64,000 nucleotides of DNA, taken from Aeromonas veronii bv. veronii (lineage in GTDB: Bacteria; Pseudomonadota; Gammaproteobacteria; Enterobacterales; Aeromonadaceae). Within the stretch, counting starts at the first letter, position 1; each line of letters opens with the position of its first letter. The position numbers were made by a program, and so were the translations under genes. Positions 40,801-48,881 of this stretch are shown here, one piece after another. The DNA lies in assembly GCF_000820225.1 (NCBI RefSeq), contig NZ_CDDK01000004.1, positions 95,824 through 159,823 of the forward strand, written 5' to 3'. A model generated the notes under the pieces. It was given only the letters and a program-made list of their open reading frames with translations. It had not been told where the DNA came from and made no database searches.

Positions 40801-41031
40801 ATGAACAGCTTGCTCCAACTGCTCGACATTCTAACGGCCCTGCTGGGCCGTTGGCTTAAGCAGGAACGGGCAAGGGAGGTGCAGGAAAGCTATGACCAAA
40901 ACCATAGTGACCCACAAGGGCGCTTTGCTGCTCGCTTCGGCGCTGCTTCTGGCCAGCTGCCAGACAACACCAAGCCAAACAGCGAACTGCCCACCACCCA
41001 CTCCCAGGCTGACATGGAGCCCCGCCAATAA
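40801..41031 (+). CDS. Candidate short i-spanin (Rz-like)
   Basis: A 76-residue protein with a short hydrophobic start (MNSLLQLLDILTALLGRWL), a charged helix (KQERAREVQESYDQN) and a polar tail. The o-spanin gene begins inside it in another frame, the arrangement of Rz/Rz1. The helix is much shorter than in lambda Rz, so periplasm-spanning is doubtful; it may be a holin-linked accessory instead. Confidence 0.55.
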   Translation: MNSLLQLLDILTALLGRWLKQERAREVQESYDQNHSDPQGRFAARFGAASGQLPDNTKPNSELPTTHSQADMEPRQ

Positions 41032-41110
41032 CGGCGGGGTTTGTCTTTCTGGGGACTCAACAGCCGACCTACTGGACTATCTCGATGCACTGGAGCGATG
41101 CGGTGGTTAA
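40892..41110 (+). CDS. o-spanin lipoprotein (Rz1-like)
   Basis: A 72-residue lipoprotein: signal helix GALLLASALLLASC with lipobox Cys at 23, then a Pro-rich mature part (CPPPTPRLTW) typical of Rz1 proteins. It is nested in the preceding gene by 140 bases in a different frame. It should link to an i-spanin and fuse the membranes in the last step of lysis. Confidence 0.8.
   Translation: MTKTIVTHKGALLLASALLLASCQTTPSQTANCPPPTPRLTWSPANNGGVCLSGDSTADLLDYLDALERCGG
41020..41043 (+). terminator. Terminator-like hairpin inside the spanin genes
   Basis: CCCCGCC (41020-41026) pairs with GGCGGGG (41033-41039) and is followed by TTTTG. It lies within coding sequence and could only act on unmodified polymerase. 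Confidence 0.5.
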
Positions 41111-41264
41111 TGGCGTTACCGTGACCGGGGTTATCACTCACGTTAAGGAGTATGACGGCAGTCATGCCCTGGTTGTTCTCAATACCGGCGTTTCCGTAGT
41201 GGTACCGGCAACCCATCAGCCCGTACCCGGCGACACCGTTGTCGAAGGCGAGCTATCTCTCTAA
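41085..41264 (+). CDS. Small beta-rich phage protein, unknown
   Basis: A 59-residue ORF (MHWSDAVVNGVTVTGVITHV start, ending VVEGELSL) filling the gap between o-spanin and small terminase. It overlaps the o-spanin end by 26 bases, and its stop directly abuts the terminase ATG. The regular beta pattern and tight packing favour a real gene; an OB/SH3-like mini-domain is a guess. Confidence 0.55.
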   Translation: MHWSDAVVNGVTVTGVITHVKEYDGSHALVVLNTGVSVVVPATHQPVPGDTVVEGELSL

Positions 41265-42155
41265 ATGGCAAAGACCGACTGGGCACAGCTCAATGCAGAA
41301 TTCCTGCAGGAGCACGAAGCGACCGGCATCAGTGCAAAAGACTGGTGTGACAGCCGCGGCCTGAACTACAACTCGGCGCGTCGCTATTTGAAATCTCGGG
41401 GGCAATCCCCCGCACAACCCGATAAATCTCGCGTAGCTGCGCAACCTGCGCAATCCGAAGTGCGCAAAACTGCGCAATCTGCGCAAAGTGCGCAACCAAA
41501 GGGGAATGAAGGCCAGACCAAGAGGGGAGAGGGAAGGGGGGAAAGGTCATCCTCATCCACGCAAACCCCTGACGAGTCAGACCAAAACCCGAAAAGAAAA
41601 TCGGGACGCCAGCCAGATGGCCGCTTTGGCGTGGGCAATCGTGAGTCCGTCGGCAACCCAGGCAACCCGAGCCCTGTCGCAAAGTGGAAGCCAGGCGATC
41701 GGCCCGCGCTGACCCATGGCGGTTACGCCCAGTTCCTCGATTCGCCTGAGCTGTTCGACCAGGCCGAGGAGTTGAGGCTGAGGGACGAGCTGATATTCAC
41801 CCGGGCTCGCGTTATCTCTGTCACCAAGACCTTGAAGAACCTGCATCAGGATCTGGTCGATGCCACCGAGATGACCGACCGGATTGGGCTCTATGACAAG
41901 ATCCTGAAAGCTGAGCAGGCACTTGACCGCAACATCCAGCGAATCGAGTCAATCGAGCGCACCCTGAGCGCCATTCGCATCGATGAGGTGACCGGCCCCA
42001 AGATTGAGGCGGACACCAAGCGCATCAAAGCGGCCACCCGCAAGTTGACGGCCGAAGCCGATCGGCTGGAGAAGGATGGCGGCAGCGATACCACCCCAGT
42101 GAGTGAGATGCTCTCGGAGCTCCACGAGATGGGGACTGGCGGCATGATGTCGTGA
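41265..42155 (+). CDS. Terminase small subunit
   Basis: A 296-residue DNA-recognition subunit of the packaging motor. The N-terminus (NAEFLQEHEATGISAKDWCDSRG, then NYNSARRYLKSR) is a helix-turn-helix. A low-complexity Gln/Ala/Ser/Lys-rich linker (about 45-130) follows, then a GDRPALTHGGY motif common in small terminases, and a coiled-coil C-terminal oligomerisation region. It is placed two genes before the large subunit. Confidence 0.85.
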   Translation: MAKTDWAQLNAEFLQEHEATGISAKDWCDSRGLNYNSARRYLKSRGQSPAQPDKSRVAAQPAQSEVRKTAQSAQSAQPKGNEGQTKRGEGRGERSSSSTQTPDESDQNPKRKSGRQPDGRFGVGNRESVGNPGNPSPVAKWKPGDRPALTHGGYAQFLDSPELFDQAEELRLRDELIFTRARVISVTKTLKNLHQDLVDATEMTDRIGLYDKILKAEQALDRNIQRIESIERTLSAIRIDEVTGPKIEADTKRIKAATRKLTAEADRLEKDGGSDTTPVSEMLSELHEMGTGGMMS

Positions 42156-42197
42156 TAAAATGCGAGTCATAATTCACCAGTCATGCAGGAGTCAGCG

Positions 42198-42398
42198 ATG
42201 AAACAAAGAGAGCGTCAGGCCACCCAGCGAATTTTGGCTATTGAGGCTATCGCCAAGCTGCGCTCTGTGTCAGAGCTGTTTGGGGTAGAAGATACCGGGC
42301 CTGATGGTGATGAGCGTGCAATGGCTGCCTTCAAGCGTTGGGATGAAAAGATCACTGAGCTTGAGCGGTGGATAAAAGATGAAAGCCCAATCGCCTGA
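42198..42398 (+). CDS. Small phage protein, unknown
   Basis: A 66-residue helical, charged protein (MKQRERQATQRILAIEAIAK start). CAGGAG precedes ATG 42198; an ATG 15 bases upstream lacks a site. Inserted between terminase subunits; unknown. Confidence 0.6.
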   Translation: MKQRERQATQRILAIEAIAKLRSVSELFGVEDTGPDGDERAMAAFKRWDEKITELERWIKDESPIA

Positions 42399-42420
42399 GT
42401 TTTCCACGCTGGAGGGAGTG

Positions 42421-42789
42421 ATGAGAATTTATCGCAAGGATGAGACAGGGAAGGCTGTTTACATTGCTGACTACCCGTTGCCAAGAGAGGTGTGCGATGA
42501 AATCGATTCAGGGCGCGATGGCCGCGAGGTGTGGTACGAACTGCCTCCTGTCATGGGGGAATTGCGACTGATTGGCAGTGATGAAGAGCCTGATTATGCC
42601 GCCACTGTCACCCATGAGCGCATCCTCCTTGAGCCATACCGCCTTTACCGCAACGGTGTGCTGGTCGAGATGGGCGCCATGATTGCCGATCCCCGCCATG
42701 TGACTATGTTGGCCGAGAGCGCCAAGCAGCGCGCCGCAGCCAGGGATGAGGTTGGCCGTATCGCCGCAGCATGGCGCGAACTAGCGTAA
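42421..42789 (+). CDS. Small phage protein, unknown
   Basis: A 122-residue protein from ATG 42421, which has GGAGGG about 4 bases upstream; ATG 42379 in the previous gene is an alternative. The middle is beta-rich (REVWYELPPVMGELRLIG) and the end helical (AESAKQRAAARDEVGRIAAAW). No recognised family. Confidence 0.6.
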   Translation: MRIYRKDETGKAVYIADYPLPREVCDEIDSGRDGREVWYELPPVMGELRLIGSDEEPDYAATVTHERILLEPYRLYRNGVLVEMGAMIADPRHVTMLAESAKQRAAARDEVGRIAAAWRELA

Positions 42790-42810
42790 ACACTGCATCA
42801 CCCACACCAA

Positions 42811-42830
42811 CCCGCTTCGGCGGGTTTTTT
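42811..42830 (+). terminator. Intrinsic terminator before the large terminase gene
   Basis: CCCGC-TTCG-GCGGG followed by six T: a textbook terminator in the middle of the late operon. Confidence 0.9.
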
Positions 42831-42848
42831 ATTGCCTGAGACCCTCCA

Positions 42849-44546
42849 ATGACCGAACTCGACATCTCCGCCATGACTGAGCAGGAGCAGGTTGCCTGCA
42901 TCCGCGAAAAGCTCAGCGATAAGTGGTGGCGGATGAACAACCTCTACATGATCGAGAACGAGCAGGGCCAGCTGGTGCGCTTTCGGCTGCGCCCGGCGCA
43001 AGAGCTGCTGTTCAAGACCATGTGGTGGCTCAACATCATCCTCAAGGCGCGTCAGCTCGGGTTCTCCACGGCCATCGATATCTATCTGCTCGATGAGGCG
43101 CTGTTCAACAAGAACATCAAGTGCGGGATCATCGCCCAGGATCTGACGGCAGCAGGCGAGATATACCGCACCAAGATTGAAGTCCCGTTCGATAACCTAC
43201 CTGGCTGGCTCAAGGCCCAGTTCAAGGTGGTTACCCGGCGCGGTGGGGCCAATGGCGGTCACATCCTGTTCCGGCACGGCTCCAGTATTCAGGTGGCCAC
43301 CTCTTTCCGCTCCGGTACCGTCCAGCGCCTGCATGTGTCAGAGCACGGCAAGATCTGCGCCAAGTACCCGGAGAAGGCCAAGGAGGTGCGAACCGGTACC
43401 CTGCAGGCCATTCACCCGGGCGCAGTGGCCTTTATTGAATCCACTGCCGAAGGTGTGGGTGGAGACTTCCACGCCATGAGCATGAAGTCCCTCGAGCTGG
43501 CCAGGGCATCCGGTGAGCTCAGTAAGCTGGATTGGAAGTTCCACTTCTTCGCCTGGTGGCAGGACCCAAAGTATCGCGCAGACGTTCCGGCGTCCGGCGT
43601 GGTGGCCAGCAAAGCCCAGCTTGAATACTTCGCCGCGGTTGAGAAGGCGATGAACTGCACCATCAGTGACGAACAGCGTCAGTGGTACGTGCTGAAAGAG
43701 TCAACCTTGGGCGCAGAGATGAAGCAGGAGTTCCCCAGTACGCCGCTGGAGGCGTTCCTGACCTCTGGCCGTAGGGTATTCGACCCCATCGCCACCATGG
43801 AGGCAGAGGGCGACTGCATGCCGCCTCTCATCGTCTATGACATGGACCCCGTTACCGGCAGACGCGAGAAGGCTCGCAAGCCTGACAAACTGGACGAGCA
43901 GGGACAGCGCTCCCTTGAGAACATGCTGTTGGTGTGGGAGCTTCCAGATCCCGATGAGGATTACGCCATTGGCGCCGACGTGGCGGAAGGTCTCGAGCAC
44001 GGCGACCGCTCCAGCTTTGATGTGATCGCCAAGAGTGACGGGCGCCAGGTTGCCCACTGGTTCGGTCATCTCGATCCCGGTCTCTTTGCCCAGCTGCTGG
44101 CCCATGTCGGCAAGTTCTACGGCACCGCAGAGCATGGCCCCGCCTATATCGGCCCGGAGCGCAACAACCACGGTCACGCCGTCCTGCTCAAGCTGCGCGA
44201 GCTCTATCCTACCCGCCGCATCTACACCCAGGAGTATATCGACCGGGATCGGGACGATGAGACCCAGCGCCTCGGCTGGCTGACCACCCGCCAATCCAAG
44301 CCGATCGTGGTGGATGGTCTCAAGGCCCTGTTGCGTGCCGGTCAGGCCGGGATCCGCTGGATAGGCACCATTTCCGAAGCAACCACCTACGTCTACGACA
44401 AATCCGGCAGCATGAACGCCCAGGACGGCTGCTACGACGACCAACTGATGAGCTACATGATTGCCCAAGAGATGCGCGCCCGCATGCCTGCTCGCATCGT
44501 CAAACCCGAATCCACCCGTAAACCCAAGCATTGGATGGCCAACTGA
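42849..44546 (+). CDS. terL: Terminase large subunit
   Basis: The 565-residue packaging ATPase and nuclease has an ATPase domain with Walker A-type KARQLGFST (66-74), Walker B-like QRLHVSEHGKI (about 158-168) and the coupling motif FIESTAEG (194-201). The nuclease half has IGADVAEG (Asp near 382), YIGPERN and CYDDQLMSY. The length is close to large terminases of 933W-type podoviruses. The stop overlaps the portal ATG (TGATG). Confidence 0.95.
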   Translation: MTELDISAMTEQEQVACIREKLSDKWWRMNNLYMIENEQGQLVRFRLRPAQELLFKTMWWLNIILKARQLGFSTAIDIYLLDEALFNKNIKCGIIAQDLTAAGEIYRTKIEVPFDNLPGWLKAQFKVVTRRGGANGGHILFRHGSSIQVATSFRSGTVQRLHVSEHGKICAKYPEKAKEVRTGTLQAIHPGAVAFIESTAEGVGGDFHAMSMKSLELARASGELSKLDWKFHFFAWWQDPKYRADVPASGVVASKAQLEYFAAVEKAMNCTISDEQRQWYVLKESTLGAEMKQEFPSTPLEAFLTSGRRVFDPIATMEAEGDCMPPLIVYDMDPVTGRREKARKPDKLDEQGQRSLENMLLVWELPDPDEDYAIGADVAEGLEHGDRSSFDVIAKSDGRQVAHWFGHLDPGLFAQLLAHVGKFYGTAEHGPAYIGPERNNHGHAVLLKLRELYPTRRIYTQEYIDRDRDDETQRLGWLTTRQSKPIVVDGLKALLRAGQAGIRWIGTISEATTYVYDKSGSMNAQDGCYDDQLMSYMIAQEMRARMPARIVKPESTRKPKHWMAN

Positions 44547-46672
44547 TGATCAACTCACAACCAAAAGCCCCCGAGAAGGGCGGCCTCGACACGCAGAAGC
44601 TGCTCGCGCTGATGAGCGATATCAATGGCCAGCCAGACTGGCGAAGCCTTGCCAATCGCTCCTGTGCCTACTACGACGGCGACCAGCTGCCGCCTGAGGT
44701 GGTCAAGGTGCTCAAGGAGCGTGGCCAGCCCATCACCATCCATAACCTGATCGCCCCGACTATCGACGGCGTGTTGGGGATGGAGGCCAAGAGCCGCACC
44801 GATCTGATGGTTGTCGCTGATGACCACGACGATGAGCTCGAGCAGCTTGCCGAGGCAGTCAACGCCGAATATTCCGACATGTGCCGCCTTGGCGGGCTGG
44901 ATCGCGCCCGGGGCGAGGCATATGGCGGCCAAATCAAGACCGGCTTGGGTTGGGTGGAGGTAAGCCGACGCAGTGACCCGTTCGGCCCGCGCTACAAGTT
45001 CAGCAGCGTCCACCGTGACGAGGTGTATTGGGATTGGCACAGCCGGGAGCCAGATCTCAGCGACTGCCGTTGGCTGATGCGCCGTCGCTGGGTTGATCTG
45101 GATGAGGCCAAGACCATGTTCCCGAGCAAGGCTCAGGCGCTGGAATGGGGCGTCAATGATTGGGCTGGGATGGTCAGCCTGACCGCCATAGAGGGGCTGG
45201 ACCCCAACCTTGTCAGCGCCTATGACGAATGGAGCCAGTTCAGCGGCAAAGAAGTGGAGTGGTGCAGCCGGGAGCGGGATCGAGTCCTGCTGCAGGTGGT
45301 CTACTACCGCACCTACACCATGCGCCAGGTGTTGATGCTCGACTCTGGCCGGGCGCTGGAGTTTGACAAGAGCAATCAGCTACACCGCGCCGCCATTGCC
45401 AGTGGTCGCGCCAGGCTGGAACGCTGTCCGGTAGCCGTGATCCGCGAGTCATGGTTCGTTGGCCCCCATCATCTGGTCGATCGCCCCTGCACCGCACCAC
45501 ACAACATGTATCCGCTGGTGCCGTTCTGGGGGTACCGCAAGGACCGCACCGGCGAGCCATATGGCCTGATTGCCCGCGCCATGCCAGCACAGGATGAGGT
45601 GAACCTGCGCCGTATCAAGCTGACCTTCTTGCTGCAGGCCAAGCGCGTCATCATGGACAAGGACGCCACCAACATGAGCCGGGATCAGGTGCTGGAGCAG
45701 GTAGAGCGCCCTGATGGCTATATCGAGCTCAACCCTGACCGTGCCAATAAGACCAGCGTGAGCGACGCCTTCAAGGTGGAGCAGGATTTCAACGTTGCAG
45801 CCCAGCAGTTCCAGGTGATGCAGGACTCGGTGAAGCTCATCCAGGATACCATGGGGGTTTATGCCGCCTTCTTGGGGCAGGGCTCTACCGGCCAATCTGG
45901 CGTTGCCATCAGCAACCTTGTGGAGCAGGGCGCGACCACCCTGTCGGAGATCAACGACAACTACCGGATGGGCTGCCAGCAGGTAGGGCAGCTGGCACTG
46001 GCCTATCTGCTTGAGGATATGGCCAGCAAGCGCAACTACAAGGTGACCGTCAACCGCGACGACCCGCGCCGCCGCAAGGCTGTGGTGATCAACGTGGAGC
46101 AGGAAGGTGGCAAGCTGACCAACGACGTGACTCGCCTGCGAGCCCATATCGCCCTGGCGCCCATCCAGCAGACCGCCGCTTACAAGCAGCAGCTGGCCGA
46201 GCGAATGACCCAGGCTATGTCCCAGCTGCCGCCAGAGGCCGCCGCTGCCTGCTTTGATTTGCTGGTCGAGCTGATGGATGTGCCGCGCAAGGCGGAGTTT
46301 GTGGAGCGGATCCGCAACGCTCTGAACATCCAGAAAGACCCGGAAGAGATGAGCGATGAGGAGCGCGCTGCCGCAGAGCAGCAGGCCCAGCTGGCCCAGA
46401 TGCAGCAGCAGATGGCCATGCAGGAGATGCAGGCCAAGCTGGCAGAGCTGGAAGGCAAGGCCGCCAAGTGGCAGGCAGAGGCCCAGCGCATCGCCAAGTT
46501 GACCGACTCTATCCGCTTCGAGGACGCCCTCAAGCAGGCCAAGACCGGCAAGACGCTGCAGGAGATGGAGCAGCTGGCAGCCCAGCAGCAGGCGATGCAG
46601 GCCGAGCAGGCAGCCCTGCAGGCCCAGCTGTTGGACACCATTCAGCAGCAGATAGACGCGATCGCGCTCTGA
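44546..46672 (+). CDS. Portal protein, P22-type
   Basis: A 708-residue dodecameric DNA gate of the head vertex. It shows the P22-portal family course: AYYDGDQLP and an NLIAPTIDGVLG entry segment, the VEVSRRSDPFGPRYKFSSV and VYWDWHSREPDLSDCRWLMRRRW wing, VPFWGYRKDRTGEPYGL, and a long C-terminal Gln/Ala coiled coil (about 600-700) forming the barrel. ATG at 44546; a TTG five codons earlier is rejected. Late element B begins 4 bases after its stop. Confidence 0.93.
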   Translation: MINSQPKAPEKGGLDTQKLLALMSDINGQPDWRSLANRSCAYYDGDQLPPEVVKVLKERGQPITIHNLIAPTIDGVLGMEAKSRTDLMVVADDHDDELEQLAEAVNAEYSDMCRLGGLDRARGEAYGGQIKTGLGWVEVSRRSDPFGPRYKFSSVHRDEVYWDWHSREPDLSDCRWLMRRRWVDLDEAKTMFPSKAQALEWGVNDWAGMVSLTAIEGLDPNLVSAYDEWSQFSGKEVEWCSRERDRVLLQVVYYRTYTMRQVLMLDSGRALEFDKSNQLHRAAIASGRARLERCPVAVIRESWFVGPHHLVDRPCTAPHNMYPLVPFWGYRKDRTGEPYGLIARAMPAQDEVNLRRIKLTFLLQAKRVIMDKDATNMSRDQVLEQVERPDGYIELNPDRANKTSVSDAFKVEQDFNVAAQQFQVMQDSVKLIQDTMGVYAAFLGQGSTGQSGVAISNLVEQGATTLSEINDNYRMGCQQVGQLALAYLLEDMASKRNYKVTVNRDDPRRRKAVVINVEQEGGKLTNDVTRLRAHIALAPIQQTAAYKQQLAERMTQAMSQLPPEAAAACFDLLVELMDVPRKAEFVERIRNALNIQKDPEEMSDEERAAAEQQAQLAQMQQQMAMQEMQAKLAELEGKAAKWQAEAQRIAKLTDSIRFEDALKQAKTGKTLQEMEQLAAQQQAMQAEQAALQAQLLDTIQQQIDAIAL

Positions 46673-46675
46673 TAG

Positions 46676-46744
46676 TTGCTTTCCTAATCGCCCAGCGTTA
46701 GGATTTCTCCATCATGGCCCAGTCTTTCGAGATTGGGCCTTTTC
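46676..46744 (+). promoter_or_regulatory. Late control element B: promoter plus immediate terminator hairpin
   Basis: TTGCTT (46676-46681), 17 bases ending CAGCGT, TAGGAT (46699-46704), then CCATCATGGCC and a GGCCCA/TGGGCC hairpin (46716-46739) with a T-run. It starts right after the portal stop and precedes the accessory gene. The same layout is found in elements A, C and D. Confidence 0.8.
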
Positions 46745-46752
46745 ATTTCCAG

Positions 46753-46778
46753 ACCCGGCCATAGCGCCGGGTTTTTTA
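46753..46778 (+). terminator. Second hairpin after element B
   Basis: ACCCGGC and GCCGGGT arms followed by six T, tandem with the element-B hairpin. Confidence 0.85.
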
Positions 46779-46791
46779 TTTGGAGCAGGCC

Positions 46792-47748
46792 ATGACCGAC
46801 AGTGTTGAGTTGAAAGGTGTACTCGAAGCAGCCCTCAGCGAAGATGGCGGCATTATCCTAATCCGTAACGCGATGGCCGAGTTCCTGTCGCACAAGAAGG
46901 TTCATGCAGCGGTAATCTCAGAAGTTCACCCCTGTGACGAGCATGGCAACTTCATGATCGACATCACCAATCCACTCTATGACGGCATAACCATTCCCTA
47001 CATGGTCACCCCGGACATGGTTGCCCGCTTCACCCCTGGCATTGGTGACTACATCGTGCTGTATGAGAACGACTATGTATCATTCAGCCCGAAAGATGTG
47101 TTTGAGGGTGGATACCTCATGATCGAAGAGCAGGCTGTGTGCGCCAGTGAAGAGGATGCCGAGATGGAGCGAGATATTGAGGCTCTCGGGCTAACAGCGC
47201 CGCGCGTTACTCCTGGCCAGATCGAGGCACTGATGCGCGGTGTTCGCTATGAGGTGCAGGTTGTTCCCGGCACCACAACCACGCTGGCCACCGCCATTGC
47301 TGCAAACGGCTTCACCCTTGCCATCGGCATGGCCGCCTGCGCCGACCCGGCCAACTTCAATGCAGAGCTTGGCGCCAAGTACGCCATCAAGGATGCCGAA
47401 GCCAAGGCCCGCCAAGAGCTGTGGAAGCTGGAAGGCTGGCGGCTCAAGTGCCACCTGGATGGGCCTATGCTAATTGTGAGCGATGATTGCCTGATAACAG
47501 GGGTCATCAGCACGAGCAAAGTACGCGGTGTTGATGGCGGAAGCCCCAAGCCAAGCCGCATCGAGCGCATGCGCATGGAGCAAGAACAGCTGGCAGAGCG
47601 CACCGGCAAGCTGGAAGCCTTTATTTCGAGCGAAACATTCAAGCAGCTTACTCATCAGGAGCAGAACCGCATGAAGCGCCAGTTGGTTGCGATGCGTGAA
47701 TATCTGGCCGTGCTGAATGAGCGCATTGCCGCAGCAACGAATCCCTAG
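46792..47748 (+). CDS. Composite accessory protein: SH3-like + Gp49-type + crAss001_48-like segments
   Basis: A 318-residue protein inserted between portal and scaffold. Residues 1-115 end in GDYIVLYENDYVSFSPKDVFEGGY, a phrase common in small phage proteins. Residues 140-230 (TPGQIEALMRGVRYEVQVVPGTTTTLATAI, FTLAIGMAACADPANFNAE) match phage Gp49-like proteins. Residues 265-315 (RTGKLEAFI, LTHQEQNRMKRQLVAMREYL) resemble crAss001_48-related modules. Each is normally a separate small early protein, so this looks like a moron built from three units. Start ATG 46792 behind GGAG. Confidence 0.75.
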   Translation: MTDSVELKGVLEAALSEDGGIILIRNAMAEFLSHKKVHAAVISEVHPCDEHGNFMIDITNPLYDGITIPYMVTPDMVARFTPGIGDYIVLYENDYVSFSPKDVFEGGYLMIEEQAVCASEEDAEMERDIEALGLTAPRVTPGQIEALMRGVRYEVQVVPGTTTTLATAIAANGFTLAIGMAACADPANFNAELGAKYAIKDAEAKARQELWKLEGWRLKCHLDGPMLIVSDDCLITGVISTSKVRGVDGGSPKPSRIERMRMEQEQLAERTGKLEAFISSETFKQLTHQEQNRMKRQLVAMREYLAVLNERIAAATNP

Positions 47749-47766
47749 CGATAGACGACAGCCTTT

Positions 47767-47789
47767 GCCCGCCTTGTGCGGGCTTTTTT
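47767..47789 (+). terminator. Intrinsic terminator after the composite accessory gene
   Basis: GCCCGC and GCGGGC arms with six T, in the gap before the scaffold gene. Confidence 0.9.
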
Positions 47790-47879
47790 ATGCCCAGCCC
47801 CAGCCGGGGAGCGCTTTCGACGAGAGCCTTCCCCCGCTTGGGCAGCGATACCACCCACTGAAAACCCACGAGGACGACC

Positions 47880-48809
47880 ATGAGCAAAACCATCGATAAC
47901 CTGACCGGGACTGAAAGCCTGGACGAACTGGAAGCCATGCTGGCCGAGATTGAGCAAGCGCCCGATGTCGAGCTGGACAATGGCACTGACACCAAGCAAA
48001 CGGACGTAGAACCCGCGCCGTCGGCGGGCGAGGTGGCAGCCGGTAGCGAACAAGCCGCAGCCAATCAGGTTGAGGAACAGGCCGGCGCACCTGAAAAGGT
48101 CGTTATGGCAAAGAACGGTCAACACACTATCCCGTATGAAGTGCTGGAGCAGGCGCGCAATGAAGCCAAGCAGTTGCGTGAGCGGCTGACTCAGGCGCAG
48201 CAGGCCCAAGTGGAGCGGGATAAGTTGCAGGCATTGCTGGAGAAGAACGGGATCGACCCATCGGTTGACCCGGACAACATCAGCAAGGAAGAGTTGGAGC
48301 AACTGGCGCAGGACTACCCGGATATCGGTAAGGCCCTGATGGCAGTTGCCAGCAAGCTCGACAAGCTGGAGCCGCAAGCCGCGCCGCAACAGGTTCAGCC
48401 ATCCGCCAATCCAGCACAGGCCGCACTGCAGGCGGTACCTGACCTGGCCGCATGGCGTGACGGCGACCAAGACCGCTTCGATATGGCCCTCACTATCGAT
48501 GACAAGTTGCAGGCCGACCCCGCGTGGAGCAATAAGCCGCTGGCGGAGCGATTCGCAGAAGTGGCTCGCCGCACCAAGCTGGCCTTTGGTGACGAGGTTG
48601 AAGCGCCTCCCTCCAAGGCACCCGGCAAGGCGGCAGAGAAACCCGCTGATCACATCCCGTCCAGCCCATCAGAACTCGGCCAAACCCATCACGCACCGGC
48701 AACGGGCATCGAGCGTTATGGCGCCATGTCCCAAACCGAACTGGTTGGTGAGATGGGCAACATGACAGAGGCCCAGATCGAGGCGCTGCTGGCGCAGTCC
48801 GGGTTCTAA
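47880..48809 (+). CDS. Head scaffolding protein
   Basis: A 309-residue acidic, Gln/Glu/Ala-rich protein with a disordered N-terminus (LEAMLAEIEQAPDVEL), a coiled coil (about 90-125, EQARNEAKQLRERLTQAQQ) and a Pro/Ala linker near the end. The position between portal and major capsid, and this composition, are typical of scaffolds. It carries the GAGGACGACC leader. Confidence 0.8.
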   Translation: MSKTIDNLTGTESLDELEAMLAEIEQAPDVELDNGTDTKQTDVEPAPSAGEVAAGSEQAAANQVEEQAGAPEKVVMAKNGQHTIPYEVLEQARNEAKQLRERLTQAQQAQVERDKLQALLEKNGIDPSVDPDNISKEELEQLAQDYPDIGKALMAVASKLDKLEPQAAPQQVQPSANPAQAALQAVPDLAAWRDGDQDRFDMALTIDDKLQADPAWSNKPLAERFAEVARRTKLAFGDEVEAPPSKAPGKAAEKPADHIPSSPSELGQTHHAPATGIERYGAMSQTELVGEMGNMTEAQIEALLAQSGF

Positions 48810-48834
48810 CCCACAACCCCGTTTACATCAACCA

Positions 48835-48860
48835 ACCCCGGCCACTGTGTCGGGGTTTTT
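48835..48860 (+). terminator. Intrinsic terminator between scaffold and capsid genes
   Basis: ACCCCG (48835-48840) and CGGGGT (48851-48856), followed by a T-run. It would lower capsid expression unless antitermination operates. Confidence 0.85.
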
Positions 48861-48881
48861 GTTTTCATGTAGGAGAGGATC

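Noticed and set aside
47725-47790. A fifth copy of the late control element before the scaffold gene
   Set aside because: A TTGCCG box and a terminator are present, but the CAGCGT-TAGNAT core is missing.
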